Of a stretch of 64,000 nucleotides of DNA, positions 8,914 to 17,480 are shown in pieces (the first letter of the stretch is position 1; the number at the start of each line of letters is the position of its first letter). The DNA lies in contig NZ_JALJVY010000010.1 in NCBI RefSeq assembly GCF_024168485.1, positions 124,001-188,000 on the forward strand, given 5' to 3'. A program made the translations under genes and the position numbers. The notes beneath the pieces are model-generated. The model worked only from the letters and a program-made list of their open reading frames with translations, searched no databases and was not told where the DNA came from. The stretch is from Sphingobium sp. OAS761. Lineage in GTDB: Bacteria; Pseudomonadota; Alphaproteobacteria; Sphingomonadales; Sphingomonadaceae.

Positions 8914-10401
8914 TCAATCCTTCAGACGCTTGATGGTGACCGTCTTGTAGTGGATGAATTCCTCTATGCCGGCGCGTCCGCCTTCCTTGCCGAAGCCGGA
9001 AATGCCGATGCCTCCGAACGGCGTATAGGTGTTGACCTGGCTGCCGCCATTCACATAGACGCCGCCTGAAAACAGACGTTCGGAAAGTCGAAGCACCCGT
9101 TCGACGTTGCTCGACTGGATATAGGCCGCCAACCCATATTCGCTGTTGTTGGCGATAGCGACGGCCTCGTCTTCATTATGGAATTTGGAGACGATAAGGG
9201 CGGGACCGAAAATCTCGACCTGGCTGATTTCATGATTGGGATCGGCATCGACGATCAAGGTGGGCTCGATGTAATTGAGGCCGGCGAGGTCGCCGCCACA
9301 CCGCTTGCCGCCGAGGAGGAAGGTCGCCGCGTTGTCCGCGCGGGCGCGATCGAACATGGCTTCGATACGATCGGCGGCGGCCTTGTTCATCACCGGGCCC
9401 ACGATGGTGTCGGGCTCGGCCGGATCGCCGACCTTCAGGGTCGACATCAACGCGCGGACCTTCTCCAGGAATTCGTCATAGATGTCGGCATGTACGATCG
9501 CGCGGGTCGGCAGCGCGCAACCCTGTCCGGCGCCGAAGAAGAACACGCCGAACACGGACAGCGCGACGGCGGCGTCCATGTCGCAATCGGGAAAGACGAG
9601 ATTCGCTGATTTCCCGCCCAGTTCCATGACCGCCGGCTTGATCTGCTCGGCGCACATCGCAAGGATCTTGCGCGCGGTGGCGGGACCGCCGGTGAAGCTG
9701 ATCTTGCGAATTTTCTTGTGGCGGATGATCGCTTCGCCGGCCTCGGCGGTGCCATGGAAGGACGACAGCACGCCGTCGGGTATCCCCGCCTCCTTGCAGA
9801 CGCGGGCGAACAGTTCAGGCACATAGGGGTTGAGTTCGGCCGGCTTGCAGATCACGCAATTGCCCGCAGCGAGGGCCGGGATCACCTTCATGCCCATCGA
9901 AATGAGCGGACCGTTCCAGGTGATGATGATGCCGACGATGCCAATCGGCTCGGGCGCCGTATAGGCGAACTCGCCGCGCGTATCCATCGTGCCGATCAAC
10001 TCGCCGGACAGCTTGTCGCACCAACCGGCATTGTAACGGCAGGACTGCACCACGAAATCGACCGTATGATGGCCGGCGGCAGCGGTAAGGCCGTTGTCCA
10101 GGCGCGCGGCCTCGACGAAAGCATCACGGTTCTGTTCGATCAGTTCGCCGAGGCGAAGCAGCAGGTCGCGCCGTTTGTCGGGAGCCAGCCTGCGCCAGCT
10201 TTCCTGAACCGCCTGCGCCCGCTCGACGGCTTCGTTGACTTCCGCCACACCGGCGAGCGGAACGACAGTCTGAACCTTTTGCGAATGCGGATTGAGGTGC
10301 TCGTGACTGCCGCCAGTGCCTGTTTCGCGACGTTCTCCGCCTACGTGCAGGTGGATCTGGGTTTGCACAACTGCAGACGATGCTGCTTCGACGGTCGCCA
10401 T
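8914..10401 (-). CDS. NAD(P)+-dependent aldehyde dehydrogenase
   Basis: 495 residues, the standard length. It oxidises an aldehyde to the acid in the cytoplasm. The oxyanion Asn163 lies in TWNGP, the general base Glu260 in MELGGKSA, and the nucleophile Cys295 in GAGQGCALPTR. A cofactor-binding FTGGPATAR segment is also present. ATG start at 10401. Transcribed divergently from the TetR gene 106 bases away; an inverted repeat, TAAAC-N4-GTTTA, lies between them and is likely the TetR operator. Its aldehyde substrate is not evident; neighbouring alcohol dehydrogenases and SDRs suggest an alcohol-aldehyde-acid route. Confidence 0.95.
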   Translation of the reverse strand: MATVEAASSAVVQTQIHLHVGGERRETGTGGSHEHLNPHSQKVQTVVPLAGVAEVNEAVERAQAVQESWRRLAPDKRRDLLLRLGELIEQNRDAFVEAARLDNGLTAAAGHHTVDFVVQSCRYNAGWCDKLSGELIGTMDTRGEFAYTAPEPIGIVGIIITWNGPLISMGMKVIPALAAGNCVICKPAELNPYVPELFARVCKEAGIPDGVLSSFHGTAEAGEAIIRHKKIRKISFTGGPATARKILAMCAEQIKPAVMELGGKSANLVFPDCDMDAAVALSVFGVFFFGAGQGCALPTRAIVHADIYDEFLEKVRALMSTLKVGDPAEPDTIVGPVMNKAAADRIEAMFDRARADNAATFLLGGKRCGGDLAGLNYIEPTLIVDADPNHEISQVEIFGPALIVSKFHNEDEAVAIANNSEYGLAAYIQSSNVERVLRLSERLFSGGVYVNGGSQVNTYTPFGGIGISGFGKEGGRAGIEEFIHYKTVTIKRLKD

Positions 10402-10480
10402 AGGGTCTCTCCGACAGGGCTGTTATAGCTGGACATAGCGGACGGTTTCTTTGAAATTGGCGTCGCGATGTTGTCATGAA

Positions 10481-10498
10481 GTAAACGAGTGTTTATAC
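10481..10498. promoter_or_regulatory. Operator-like repeat GTAAACGAGTGTTTATAC between ALDH and TetR genes
   Basis: TAAAC-GAGT-GTTTA inverted repeat ending ten bases before the TetR start codon and about 80 bases before the divergent aldehyde dehydrogenase. The same 18-base element, differing at two bases, occurs on the opposite strand at 13671-13694 upstream of an SDR gene. The position suggests autorepression plus control of the neighbouring genes. Confidence 0.65.
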
Positions 10499-10507
10499 GC
10501 CTTGTCA

Positions 10508-11068
10508 ATGCCGAATTTAGAAGCCCGCTCCGTGAAGGATGCACAACGCACGCGCCAAGCCATCCTGTTGGCGGCCCAGGAAGCCTTTTCGACCGGCGGA
10601 TACCAGAATACCGGCATCCGCGATATCACGGCCCGCGCGGGTGTGAGCGTGGCGCTGGTCAATCGCTACTATGGCAGCAAGGAGCGCCTGTTCGAGGAAG
10701 CTCTGGCGGACACCATGACCCCGCTGACCATCAAGGACATTCCTCGTGCGGAATTCGGATCGCGCATGGTGTCGCTCCTGCTGGACGGCGTCGGCCTCAG
10801 GCCGCCGCCCTTGCCCATGATGGTGCTGGCTTCGGGAGACCCGGGGGCGCGTGCCGTCACCCAACGCCTCTTGACCAAGTTCGTCTACGAACCGATGGCC
10901 CAGTGGCTCGGACCTCACGAAGGCCATGCGCGCGCGGCGCGTTTCATGATGCTATCGGCCGGACTGGTGCTCTATTCCCGCATCTACCACCTCGACGTGC
11001 TGGTCCCCGAAGCCGATCCGTCCATGCGGCAATGGCTGCTGGAACAGTTTCAGGCTATGGTGGACTGA
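10508..11068 (+). CDS. TetR/AcrR-family transcriptional regulator
   Basis: 186 residues. The N-terminal helix-turn-helix is clear: RQAILLAAQEAF, then GIRDITARAGVSVALVNRYY with the usual FxSKExLF-like end (YGSKERLFEEAL). The C-terminal ligand-binding half has no recognised specificity. An upstream extension to 10451 would overlap the inverted repeat at 10481-10498, so ATG at 10508 is preferred. There is no good ribosome site before it, so a leaderless transcript is possible. Likely represses itself, the divergent aldehyde dehydrogenase and, from the matching operator, the SDR at 13743. Confidence 0.9.
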   Translation: MPNLEARSVKDAQRTRQAILLAAQEAFSTGGYQNTGIRDITARAGVSVALVNRYYGSKERLFEEALADTMTPLTIKDIPRAEFGSRMVSLLLDGVGLRPPPLPMMVLASGDPGARAVTQRLLTKFVYEPMAQWLGPHEGHARAARFMMLSAGLVLYSRIYHLDVLVPEADPSMRQWLLEQFQAMVD

Positions 11069-11174
11069 TCTATCGCAGCCTTCGCGTGCGACAAGGGATC
11101 GGCTGGCCGTACTTCCTCCCGTGTCTGAGGCCGGCATGCCGGGCGCACCCGCGCCCAGCACGTCGGCCCCATAG

Positions 11175-12401
11175 TCATGCAACCGCGCCAATCGCCTTCA
11201 ATTGCTCGATGCGCTCCCACTCTATGCCGAATTCCATCAGAACGACTTCGGTATGTTCGGAGGCTTCGGGCGACCGGCCTGGGCGGCTCGGTTCGTGGTT
11301 GAACTGTACCGGCGCAGCCGCCAGCCTGATGGGAGCCCCGCCGTCGGTGGCCTCCACCTCAACGATGATGTCGTTCGCCAGGACCTGGGGATCCTTCATC
11401 ACGTCCTCGAGCGACTGGTAGGGCGCCCATTGTCCGCGAAGCGTCTGGAAGCGATCGATCCAGTAGGACAAGGGCTTGCTCGCAATTGCTCGCGTCACCT
11501 CCACGCTCCCCTCTACCCAGTTCGCCATCAGGGCCTCCACAGTGTTGAACCGCTCGTCCTGCATCAACTCGGGCTTGTCGAGGTGAGTCCATGTGTCCTC
11601 CAGATAAGGTCCGGGGGTCAGCACAGTCAGGTTCAGATGCCGGCCATCCGCCGTCTGGAACACCCCGACGAAGGGGTTCCCCTTCATGCCGCCGGATTGC
11701 GGCATGCGGGGCGGCGCCATCGGCCCGGACTCCATGGTCATCGCCAGCCCCATTCCCACCGACCACACGCCCGATGCCAGGAGCGATACGTCCAGTTCCA
11801 CCGCTTCGCCGGTCCTTTCGCGATGGAACAGGGCCGCGCTGATGCCGCCGGCGATGTTGGTGCCGCCGATCGTATCGCCATAAGCCGGCCCTGGTTGCGT
11901 CAGCGGCCCGCCAAGTTCGGGCGGCGTGATGCACATGGACGACCCGCCCCTGGCCCAGAACGCGGTGGAATCAAAACCGCCCTTCAGCCGCTCCGGCCCC
12001 TTGTCGCCCAGGGCGCTGCCCCGGGCGTAGATGATGTTGGGGTTGGCCGCGCGGATATGCTCCACGTCGATTTTCAGCTTCTGACGCTGGGCGGGAAGAT
12101 AATTGGTGAGGAAGACGTCGCATTCCTTCGCCAGATCGTAGATCAACTGCTGGCCTTCGGGCGTGGATACGTCGATGCCGACGCTTCGCTTCCCCCGGTT
12201 GGGGTGCGCCATCATCACGTTGCGATCAGGATTGACCGGCGTGCCTTCCAGATTGATGAAACCGCGCTGCGTGTCGCCGCGTACGGGATGTTCGATCTTG
12301 ATAACGTCCGCTCCCCAGTCAGCAAGGATAGCACCTGCGACCGGAACAAACGTGAATTGCGCGACCTCCAGGATCCGCACGCCGTCCATGACTTTGACCA
12401 T
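11175..12401 (-). CDS. Family III CoA-transferase (CaiB/BaiF)
   Basis: 408 residues, typical length. It moves CoA between carboxylic acids and so activates a substrate without ATP. The N-terminal VAGAILADWGADVIKIEHP is the family signature, and catalytic Asp176 lies in AYGDTIGG, where formyl-CoA transferase carries its aspartyl nucleophile. ATG at 12401. A TTACA-CTG-TGTAA palindrome lies 33-45 bases upstream, so this gene probably belongs to the same regulon as the amidohydrolase at 5349 and the PF10118 gene at 30061. Converges with TetR across about 100 bases. Confidence 0.93.
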   Translation of the reverse strand: MVKVMDGVRILEVAQFTFVPVAGAILADWGADVIKIEHPVRGDTQRGFINLEGTPVNPDRNVMMAHPNRGKRSVGIDVSTPEGQQLIYDLAKECDVFLTNYLPAQRQKLKIDVEHIRAANPNIIYARGSALGDKGPERLKGGFDSTAFWARGGSSMCITPPELGGPLTQPGPAYGDTIGGTNIAGGISAALFHRERTGEAVELDVSLLASGVWSVGMGLAMTMESGPMAPPRMPQSGGMKGNPFVGVFQTADGRHLNLTVLTPGPYLEDTWTHLDKPELMQDERFNTVEALMANWVEGSVEVTRAIASKPLSYWIDRFQTLRGQWAPYQSLEDVMKDPQVLANDIIVEVEATDGGAPIRLAAAPVQFNHEPSRPGRSPEASEHTEVVLMEFGIEWERIEQLKAIGAVA

Positions 12402-12433
12402 TTCATTCCCCTCCTCGGCGCCAACGCGCCAAA

Positions 12434-12446
12434 TTACACTGTGTAA
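12434..12446. promoter_or_regulatory. Operator-like palindrome TTACACTGTGTAA
   Basis: Perfect 5-base arms TTACA / TGTAA with a 3-base spacer, centred 39 bases before the CoA-transferase start and overlapping the region where its promoter should be. Same core and spacing as the elements at 5305 and 30108. Confidence 0.6.
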
Positions 12447-12482
12447 GCTATGACCGCAGAGCTAGAGAGCGCGCCGCCTTTG

Positions 12483-13397
12483 TCAAGCTGAGTCCGCCCC
12501 CGCCCGTGACGTCGAAGAAGACCCTTCTTGTTGCTTCGATGCACTTGCGAGCATGTCGACAATCTCCTGCGTGGGCGTATTCATCCACCCCTGATCCGGC
12601 CAGTTGAACCAGCCGCTGGACGCGTAGGTGCCGCCGTCGACGTGTAGTGTGGCGCCAGTGACGTACGACGCCAGGTCGGACGCCAGAAACAGCACGCACC
12701 CTGTAAGATCGTCACCCTCGCCATAGCGCCCCATAGGCACCGATATGGTGCGCTCCAGTTTTCCCTGGGGCGATTGGGGATCGAAGGCAGAGCCACCGCT
12801 GTTGGGCGTCGGGAAAATGTCCGGCGCGATGCAGTTCACCCGAATGCCATCTGCGTGGAATTCCATGGCCAGCGTCTTGGCGAGATGCGCTACGGCTGCC
12901 TTCATCGAACCATAGATCGCACGATTTGGCACACCGCGATGCGCTTCGATCGAGGTGATGTAGATGATTGAACCGCCCTGTCCTTGGGCAATCATGCGCC
13001 GTGCAGCCTGTTGCGTGGTGTCCAGGACGTAGAAAAAATTCTGACTGGCCACCGCCTGCCAGCCCTTGGGCCGCGTTTCGAGCAGCGGCGCGACAAACCC
13101 GCCGCCGGGGACATTCACCAGAATGTCGATCCGGCCGAATTCGCGATCGATCTCCTGAAAGAACGCGTCCATCGCCACGCTGTCCCGAACATCCGCGAGG
13201 CGCAGCAGCGTCTTGACCGACGCGGATTGCATCTCGCTGGCGATGGCTTCGATTGCGGCCGCGTCACGATCGCAGAGGGCGACCTGAACCCCGGCCTTCA
13301 TGAAATCGCGAACGATCGGCCAGCCCAGCCCGCCGGCTCCGCCGGTCACGACCGCCACTTTCCCGCGCAGGTTCGCCCTGTCATCCAGATAGGTCAT
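12483..13397 (-). CDS. Short-chain dehydrogenase/reductase
   Basis: 304 residues. NAD(P)-binding motif TGGAGGLG near residue 20, an NxxG-like stretch, and the YxxxK pair in YGSMK, with the catalytic Ser in YITSIEAHRG. Should oxidise or reduce a hydroxyl/keto group, possibly on a steroid-like or hydroxyacyl substrate. The ATG at 13397 is preferred over 13412 because AAGGAAGCCGGG precedes it closely. The C-terminal tail of about 40 residues after DGGTYASSGWFN is longer than usual and poorly conserved-looking. Divergent from the next SDR. Confidence 0.9.
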   Translation of the reverse strand: MTYLDDRANLRGKVAVVTGGAGGLGWPIVRDFMKAGVQVALCDRDAAAIEAIASEMQSASVKTLLRLADVRDSVAMDAFFQEIDREFGRIDILVNVPGGGFVAPLLETRPKGWQAVASQNFFYVLDTTQQAARRMIAQGQGGSIIYITSIEAHRGVPNRAIYGSMKAAVAHLAKTLAMEFHADGIRVNCIAPDIFPTPNSGGSAFDPQSPQGKLERTISVPMGRYGEGDDLTGCVLFLASDLASYVTGATLHVDGGTYASSGWFNWPDQGWMNTPTQEIVDMLASASKQQEGSSSTSRAGADSA

Positions 13398-13742
13398 CCC
13401 GGCTTCCTTCATAGCTTATGTGCCGGCGCTTATTCATCGCACGACCGTGCGTGGTGAAGGATAAAGGCTTCCAGTATCCTCACATAGGCAGCAACCCTAA
13501 GCCATCATATACGGAATGGTTGTTCCCAAACCCTCGGCTAATATCCCGGTGGCGCGGTTTTGCGATATTGCCGACGCGCGACGAGGCGGCCTGACGGCGG
13601 CGATCCTGTTTTGATCCATGCACGGGTTTCACTGCCTGGCGGACGGCCCCTCGCCGCGAGATTGACTTTGCATATAAACAATCGTTTACATATGCCCGCC
13701 GTCTCGCGATCTTGACCCGCGATGATGCAGAGAGGATGAGCA
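13398..13742. other. Divergent intergenic region between two SDR genes
   Basis: 345 bases with no supported gene. It holds a likely -35 box, TTGACT, at 13662-13667 for the rightward SDR, the TAAAC-N4-GTTTA operator immediately after it, and the GAGAGGATGAG ribosome site before 13743. Nothing else is recognised. Confidence 0.5.
13671..13694. promoter_or_regulatory. Second TetR-type operator copy (TAAACAATCGTTTA)
   Basis: Read on the minus strand the element is GTAAACGATTGTTTATAT, which matches the element beside the TetR gene at 10481-10498 in 16 of 18 positions. It lies directly after a TTGACT -35 box (13662-13667) and about 55 bases before the SDR start, where a bound repressor would block RNA polymerase. 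Confidence 0.65.
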
Positions 13743-14531
13743 ATGGCTGACTTCACAAATCAAAATTTCGACCTTGCGGGCAAGGTGGCGATCGTCACCG
13801 GCGCGGGCGGACGCGGTAATTCGATCGGACGCGCCTATGCCGTCGCGCTCGCCAATGCAGGGGCCAGCGTCGTCGTGGCGGACCTCAATGGCGAAGGCGC
13901 CCAGCGCGTCGCTGACGAGATCCAGGCTACCGGCGGAAAGGCGATCGCCGTGCAGGTCGACATCACGGATACACCATCCGCCCAAGCGATGGCCGACGCT
14001 GCCGTAGATGCCTTCGGCGGCGTCGATATCCTCGTCAACAACGCAGCCCTCATGGTCGAAATGGGTGCGGCGGCGACCATCTCTACCGACAGGGCGGGCT
14101 TCGAACGCTTCATGGCGGTCAACGTCTGGGGCGCAATCAACTGCAGCCAGATCGTCGCGCCGCTCATGGCTTCGCGCGGTGGCGGCTCGATCGTCAATCA
14201 GTCGTCGGCCGGCGCCTTCCCTGCCCAGAGCTTGTACGGCATCACCAAACTCGCCCTGGTTGCGGCGACGACCACGCTGGCCACCGAACTGGGCAGCCAG
14301 AACATCCGCGTCAATGCCATTGCTCCCGGCATGACCAAGACCGACGCTGGCTCCTCCATGACGCCGGACGACAATCCCTTCGTCCAGTCGATCATCGCTC
14401 GCTGTCTGGTGCAGCCCCGCGATACGCCCGATGCGCTGTGCGGCGCACTGCTGCTTCTGGTTTCGGAAGCGGGCCGCTGGATGACCGGCCAGACCATCAA
14501 TGTCGATGGCGGCTGGGTGCTGCGTTATTGA
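13743..14531 (+). CDS. Short-chain dehydrogenase/reductase
   Basis: 262 residues of classical SDR: TGAGGRGNSIG cofactor motif (an extended glycine loop), NNAALM, catalytic Ser in NQSSAGAF, and YGITK as YxxxK. The end INVDGGWVLRY is typical. Should be an NAD(P)H-dependent alcohol/ketone oxidoreductase; the exact substrate is unknown. A GAGAGGATGAG ribosome site precedes ATG at 13743. Likely under control of the TetR protein encoded at 10508, since a matching operator overlaps its promoter. Converges with the next SDR. Confidence 0.93.
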   Translation: MADFTNQNFDLAGKVAIVTGAGGRGNSIGRAYAVALANAGASVVVADLNGEGAQRVADEIQATGGKAIAVQVDITDTPSAQAMADAAVDAFGGVDILVNNAALMVEMGAAATISTDRAGFERFMAVNVWGAINCSQIVAPLMASRGGGSIVNQSSAGAFPAQSLYGITKLALVAATTTLATELGSQNIRVNAIAPGMTKTDAGSSMTPDDNPFVQSIIARCLVQPRDTPDALCGALLLLVSEAGRWMTGQTINVDGGWVLRY

Positions 14532-14620
14532 CCATGAATTTGGGGGCCGCCTTCGACCTGGCAGCCCCCTTTTCAATCATCACCCATCACAATCCGCCCC
14601 TTTTGATGGGCCGTGGGCAA

Positions 14621-15352
14621 TCAATAAGCCAGGTAGCCACCATCGACGGGCAGAATGACCCCTGTCACCCAGGCGGCTGCGGGCGATGCGAGGAAGAGCA
14701 CGGGCCCGGCAAGATTTTCAGATTCCCCCCAACCCGCCATGGGCGTGCGAGCGACGATCCTTGCGGAAAATTCCGGCTCATGCACAGCATTGGCGGACAT
14801 CGGCGTCCTGATCCATCCGGGCGCTACTGCGTTCACGCGGATGCCCTTGGGCGCCCAGGCGATCGCCATGCTCTTGGTCGCCTGCGCCACGGCGCCCTTG
14901 GCGGCGGCATAGGCCGGCGACGTGCCGCTGCCCAAAAAGCTCATCATCGAGGCGGTGTTGACGATGGCGCCCGATCCGCTGGCTTCCAGATGCGGAAGAA
15001 AGGCATTGCACATGCGCAGAGTGCCCAACATGTTGATGTCGTAATTGCGCTGGAACGTCGCGACCTCGAACGGCCGGTCGCGCGCGGAAATACCGGCGCA
15101 GTTCACCAGCACGTCGAGCGACTGCGTAGCGTCTGCCAAAGCTTCGACCGCCGCATCGTCGCCCACGTCCAGTTCGCGAATGTCGATGCCGGCAAAGGCG
15201 GGATCGCTGCGCCGGGCATCCAGTTCGGCGGCGCCCCAGCCGGTCGCGATCACCGACGCACCAGCATTTGCGAAAGCGGTGGCAACCGCCCCGCCGATGC
15301 CGCCGGTCCCACCCGTGACCAGCACCGTCTTGCCGGAAAAATCGAGCATCAT
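14621..15352 (-). CDS. Short-chain dehydrogenase/reductase
   Basis: 243 residues. TGGTGGIGG cofactor motif, NCAGIS, catalytic Ser in NTASMMSF and YAAAK. Classical SDR with an ordinary VDGGYLAY end. The start overlaps the stop of the upstream GldA-like gene by four bases (ATGA), so the two are translationally coupled and probably act on the same alcohol/ketone route. A second Met codon at 15349 is possible. Substrate unknown. Confidence 0.93.
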   Translation of the reverse strand: MMLDFSGKTVLVTGGTGGIGGAVATAFANAGASVIATGWGAAELDARRSDPAFAGIDIRELDVGDDAAVEALADATQSLDVLVNCAGISARDRPFEVATFQRNYDINMLGTLRMCNAFLPHLEASGSGAIVNTASMMSFLGSGTSPAYAAAKGAVAQATKSMAIAWAPKGIRVNAVAPGWIRTPMSANAVHEPEFSARIVARTPMAGWGESENLAGPVLFLASPAAAWVTGVILPVDGGYLAY

Positions 15353-16467
15353 GCGCTCTCTCCTGCACTGTTCCGGAACCGCATTTCCGTCGCTTCCATC
15401 GCCGCGACCAAGGCATCGGCATCGTAGCCGACGACGAGATACGCCCCCTTGGGCGCGACGGCGGTGTTTTCGGCGATCGCCCGCAGCACGTCGGGCGTCG
15501 CCTCATCGAGGCCAAGCTCGGTCAAGCTGCGTGGCAAGCCGATCCTTTTGTAGAATCCGGCAAGATCAACGATATAGGCGTCTGAACGGCCTTCCGCCGC
15601 AAGCTGAACCAGAACGCCATAGGCGATGTGGTACCCGTGCGGCGCGCGATCGACGTGCGGTGTGCGAACCAGGCCGCGCGTCAGCCCATGAGCGAGGCTC
15701 AGCCCCATATTCTCGAAGCCCAGGCCGGCCATCAGGATATTCGCCTCCACCACGGCCTCGAACGCCTCGTTCGGTACGCCGCTGCCGGCGGCTGCCATGG
15801 CTTGCTCCCCGAACGCACGGATCGTCTCATAACAGCCGTTGGCGATGTAGGCCCCGGTCCGAAGCTGGCGGGTATAGTGCGCGTTCAAGCCGCCAAACGC
15901 CTGCGATCCTTCGCCCTCGAACTTCTTGGCGATCGCATCGCCGATCCCGGCCAGCAGGAACTGCGCAGGCGCCCCGGCGACAAGTTGCGTGTCCACAACC
16001 ACCGCTTCGGGATTGCGCCCAAGGGATTCCACCGCGACCATGCGATGATGCTCGTCATAGACGGCGAGCGCGCTGGCCGCAGGGCTGTCGTTCGATGCCA
16101 CGGTCGGCACGGAAACGAAGCGCGCGCCGATCCGGATCGCGCACCCCTTGGCCACGTCCAGCGTCTTGCCGCCGCCCATGCCGACGACGAGATCGGCGCC
16201 GGCGGCGCGCGCCCGGCCCGCCAGCTCGTCCATCAGATTCACCGTCACCTCACCGCGAAAATCGGCGACCTGATGGGGCCGCCCCGCGAAGAGCTCCACA
16301 AGGCGGCTCTCGACCAGCTTCCGAACATCAGCATCGACGACCAGAAACGGCAGGCGGCCGATATCCGCGCAAATGGCGGGCAGCCGGTCGAGCGCGCCAG
16401 GCCCCTGATAGTAGCGATGCGGGCTGCCGAAGACCCTGATGTCAGGATCGGGCCGGGTATCTGGCAT
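15349..16467 (-). CDS. Iron-containing alcohol dehydrogenase, glycerol dehydrogenase (GldA)-like
   Basis: 372 residues. The NAD-binding GMGGGKTLDVAKG motif (about residues 96-108) and metal ligands Asp177 (GIGDAIAKKFEG), His260 (SLAHGLTRG) and His277 (APHGYHIAYG) match the glycerol-dehydrogenase branch of the family. In this family the metal is often zinc. The real substrate in a catabolic cluster may be another diol or hydroxyketone. ATG at 16467 has a GGAG ribosome site, and the stop overlaps the SDR start. Confidence 0.88.
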   Translation of the reverse strand: MPDTRPDPDIRVFGSPHRYYQGPGALDRLPAICADIGRLPFLVVDADVRKLVESRLVELFAGRPHQVADFRGEVTVNLMDELAGRARAAGADLVVGMGGGKTLDVAKGCAIRIGARFVSVPTVASNDSPAASALAVYDEHHRMVAVESLGRNPEAVVVDTQLVAGAPAQFLLAGIGDAIAKKFEGEGSQAFGGLNAHYTRQLRTGAYIANGCYETIRAFGEQAMAAAGSGVPNEAFEAVVEANILMAGLGFENMGLSLAHGLTRGLVRTPHVDRAPHGYHIAYGVLVQLAAEGRSDAYIVDLAGFYKRIGLPRSLTELGLDEATPDVLRAIAENTAVAPKGAYLVVGYDADALVAAMEATEMRFRNSAGESA

Positions 16468-16632
16468 CTTGATGCTCCGAATATGATTGTCGCATCAGCG
16501 ATGCCGTGATCGGCCCGGAAGGTCCAGATCGTGTGCCAGCTATGACCGGGCCGGACGGACAGCATCGCATATATGTTGCCACTATCCGCGAACGCGCGCT
16601 CGTTGGCAAACGAGCCAGGCCAGGCGGAAGAA

Positions 16633-17139
16633 TTAGCGAATAAACTGTTTTATATAATCCTCGCCCAGCCCGTGATCGCGATACCACTGATCGCAATAGG
16701 ATAGAAGGCTGAGGCAATTGTCATAGGCGATCGGCTTGTCGTTTTCGTCCACGGAGACGAGACCGCCATGCATGACGTAAAGCGCCATCATCTTGTCGGC
16801 CGACACGGTCAGGGTGTGGATATCGCCGGTCGGTTCCCACACGAAGCTGCCGGCTTCCGCCACCCAGTCATGCTCGGGATAATACCAGCTGCCCTCGATC
16901 GTGTAGGAATAGACGGGTCCGTCATGCACATGGCGGCCGACGATGCCCGGCTTTTCATAGCGCATGACGTTGACCGTCACCCCGCCGGCGACGTCGAACA
17001 TCAGCGGCAGATACCAGTGGCCCGCAGGCCGCTTCACCCATTGCGGATGACCGGGCTCGGGAATCTTGTACACCACATCCTTGGGGAGGTGCAGGCTTGC
17101 CAATCCCTCAGGCTTGAACTCCTTAACGAGACCGCTCAT
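16633..17139 (-). CDS. Cupin-fold protein, 2,4'-dihydroxyacetophenone dioxygenase-like
   Basis: 168 residues of cupin fold. Metal ligands look complete: His70 and His72 in GRHVHDGPVYSYTIEG, Glu82, and His108 in TGDIHTL. The sequence resembles 2,4'-dihydroxyacetophenone dioxygenase family proteins, which cleave a C-C bond next to a hydroxyketone with Fe(II) and oxygen. True activity here is unknown. ATG at 17139 has an AAGGAG ribosome site. An imperfect CTTACATATTGAAT element lies about 115 bases upstream. Confidence 0.82.
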   Translation of the reverse strand: MSGLVKEFKPEGLASLHLPKDVVYKIPEPGHPQWVKRPAGHWYLPLMFDVAGGVTVNVMRYEKPGIVGRHVHDGPVYSYTIEGSWYYPEHDWVAEAGSFVWEPTGDIHTLTVSADKMMALYVMHGGLVSVDENDKPIAYDNCLSLLSYCDQWYRDHGLGEDYIKQFIR

Positions 17140-17480
17140 TCCATTCTCCTTGGTACGCTGTCTTTATCGCCGAGCCTTATTTGAGATGAACTCGGCACAG
17201 GTCGGCAGGGCATATCCGAGAACCAGTCAGGCCAACATAATCGGCCCGTCGCTTACATATTGAATTTTTCTTCAACACAGCGCGTGACTCTGGTCAATGC
17301 CAAAAAAGGGGCAGTTGCCAGGCAATGCGTTGTGAAAAGTCAAAGGCGATGGGTAAATCCGCTCCCCTTCCTCATGGCGGATCATGTCGGCGATCCGCAA
17401 AGGCGTCCGCGCCGCGCGCCCGCTCGGACCGGCATCGGCCGGACACCCAAGGCAGCATGATGATCGGGACGCATTGATGA
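17140..17480. other. Gap between epoxide hydrolase and cupin genes
   Basis: 341 bases without a gene. It contains a partial match to the TTACA-N3-TGTAA element (CTTACATATTG, 17252-17262) and an inverted repeat GCGGATC (17377-17383) / GATCCGC (17392-17398) about 80 bases past the epoxide hydrolase stop. It probably ends the upstream transcript and starts the cupin one. Confidence 0.4.
17252..17266. promoter_or_regulatory. Imperfect TTACA-N3-TGTAA element
   Basis: CTTACATATTG is identical to the left 11 bases of the strong element at 5306, but the right arm is degenerate (AAT instead of TAAG). It lies about 115 bases before the cupin start, farther than the three perfect sites. Could be a weak site or chance. 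Confidence 0.3.

Noticed and set aside
16633..16655. TAAACTGTTTTATA resembling the TetR-type operator
   Set aside because: Lies within the last codons of the cupin gene, the spacer is missing and the arms do not match the 18-base element.
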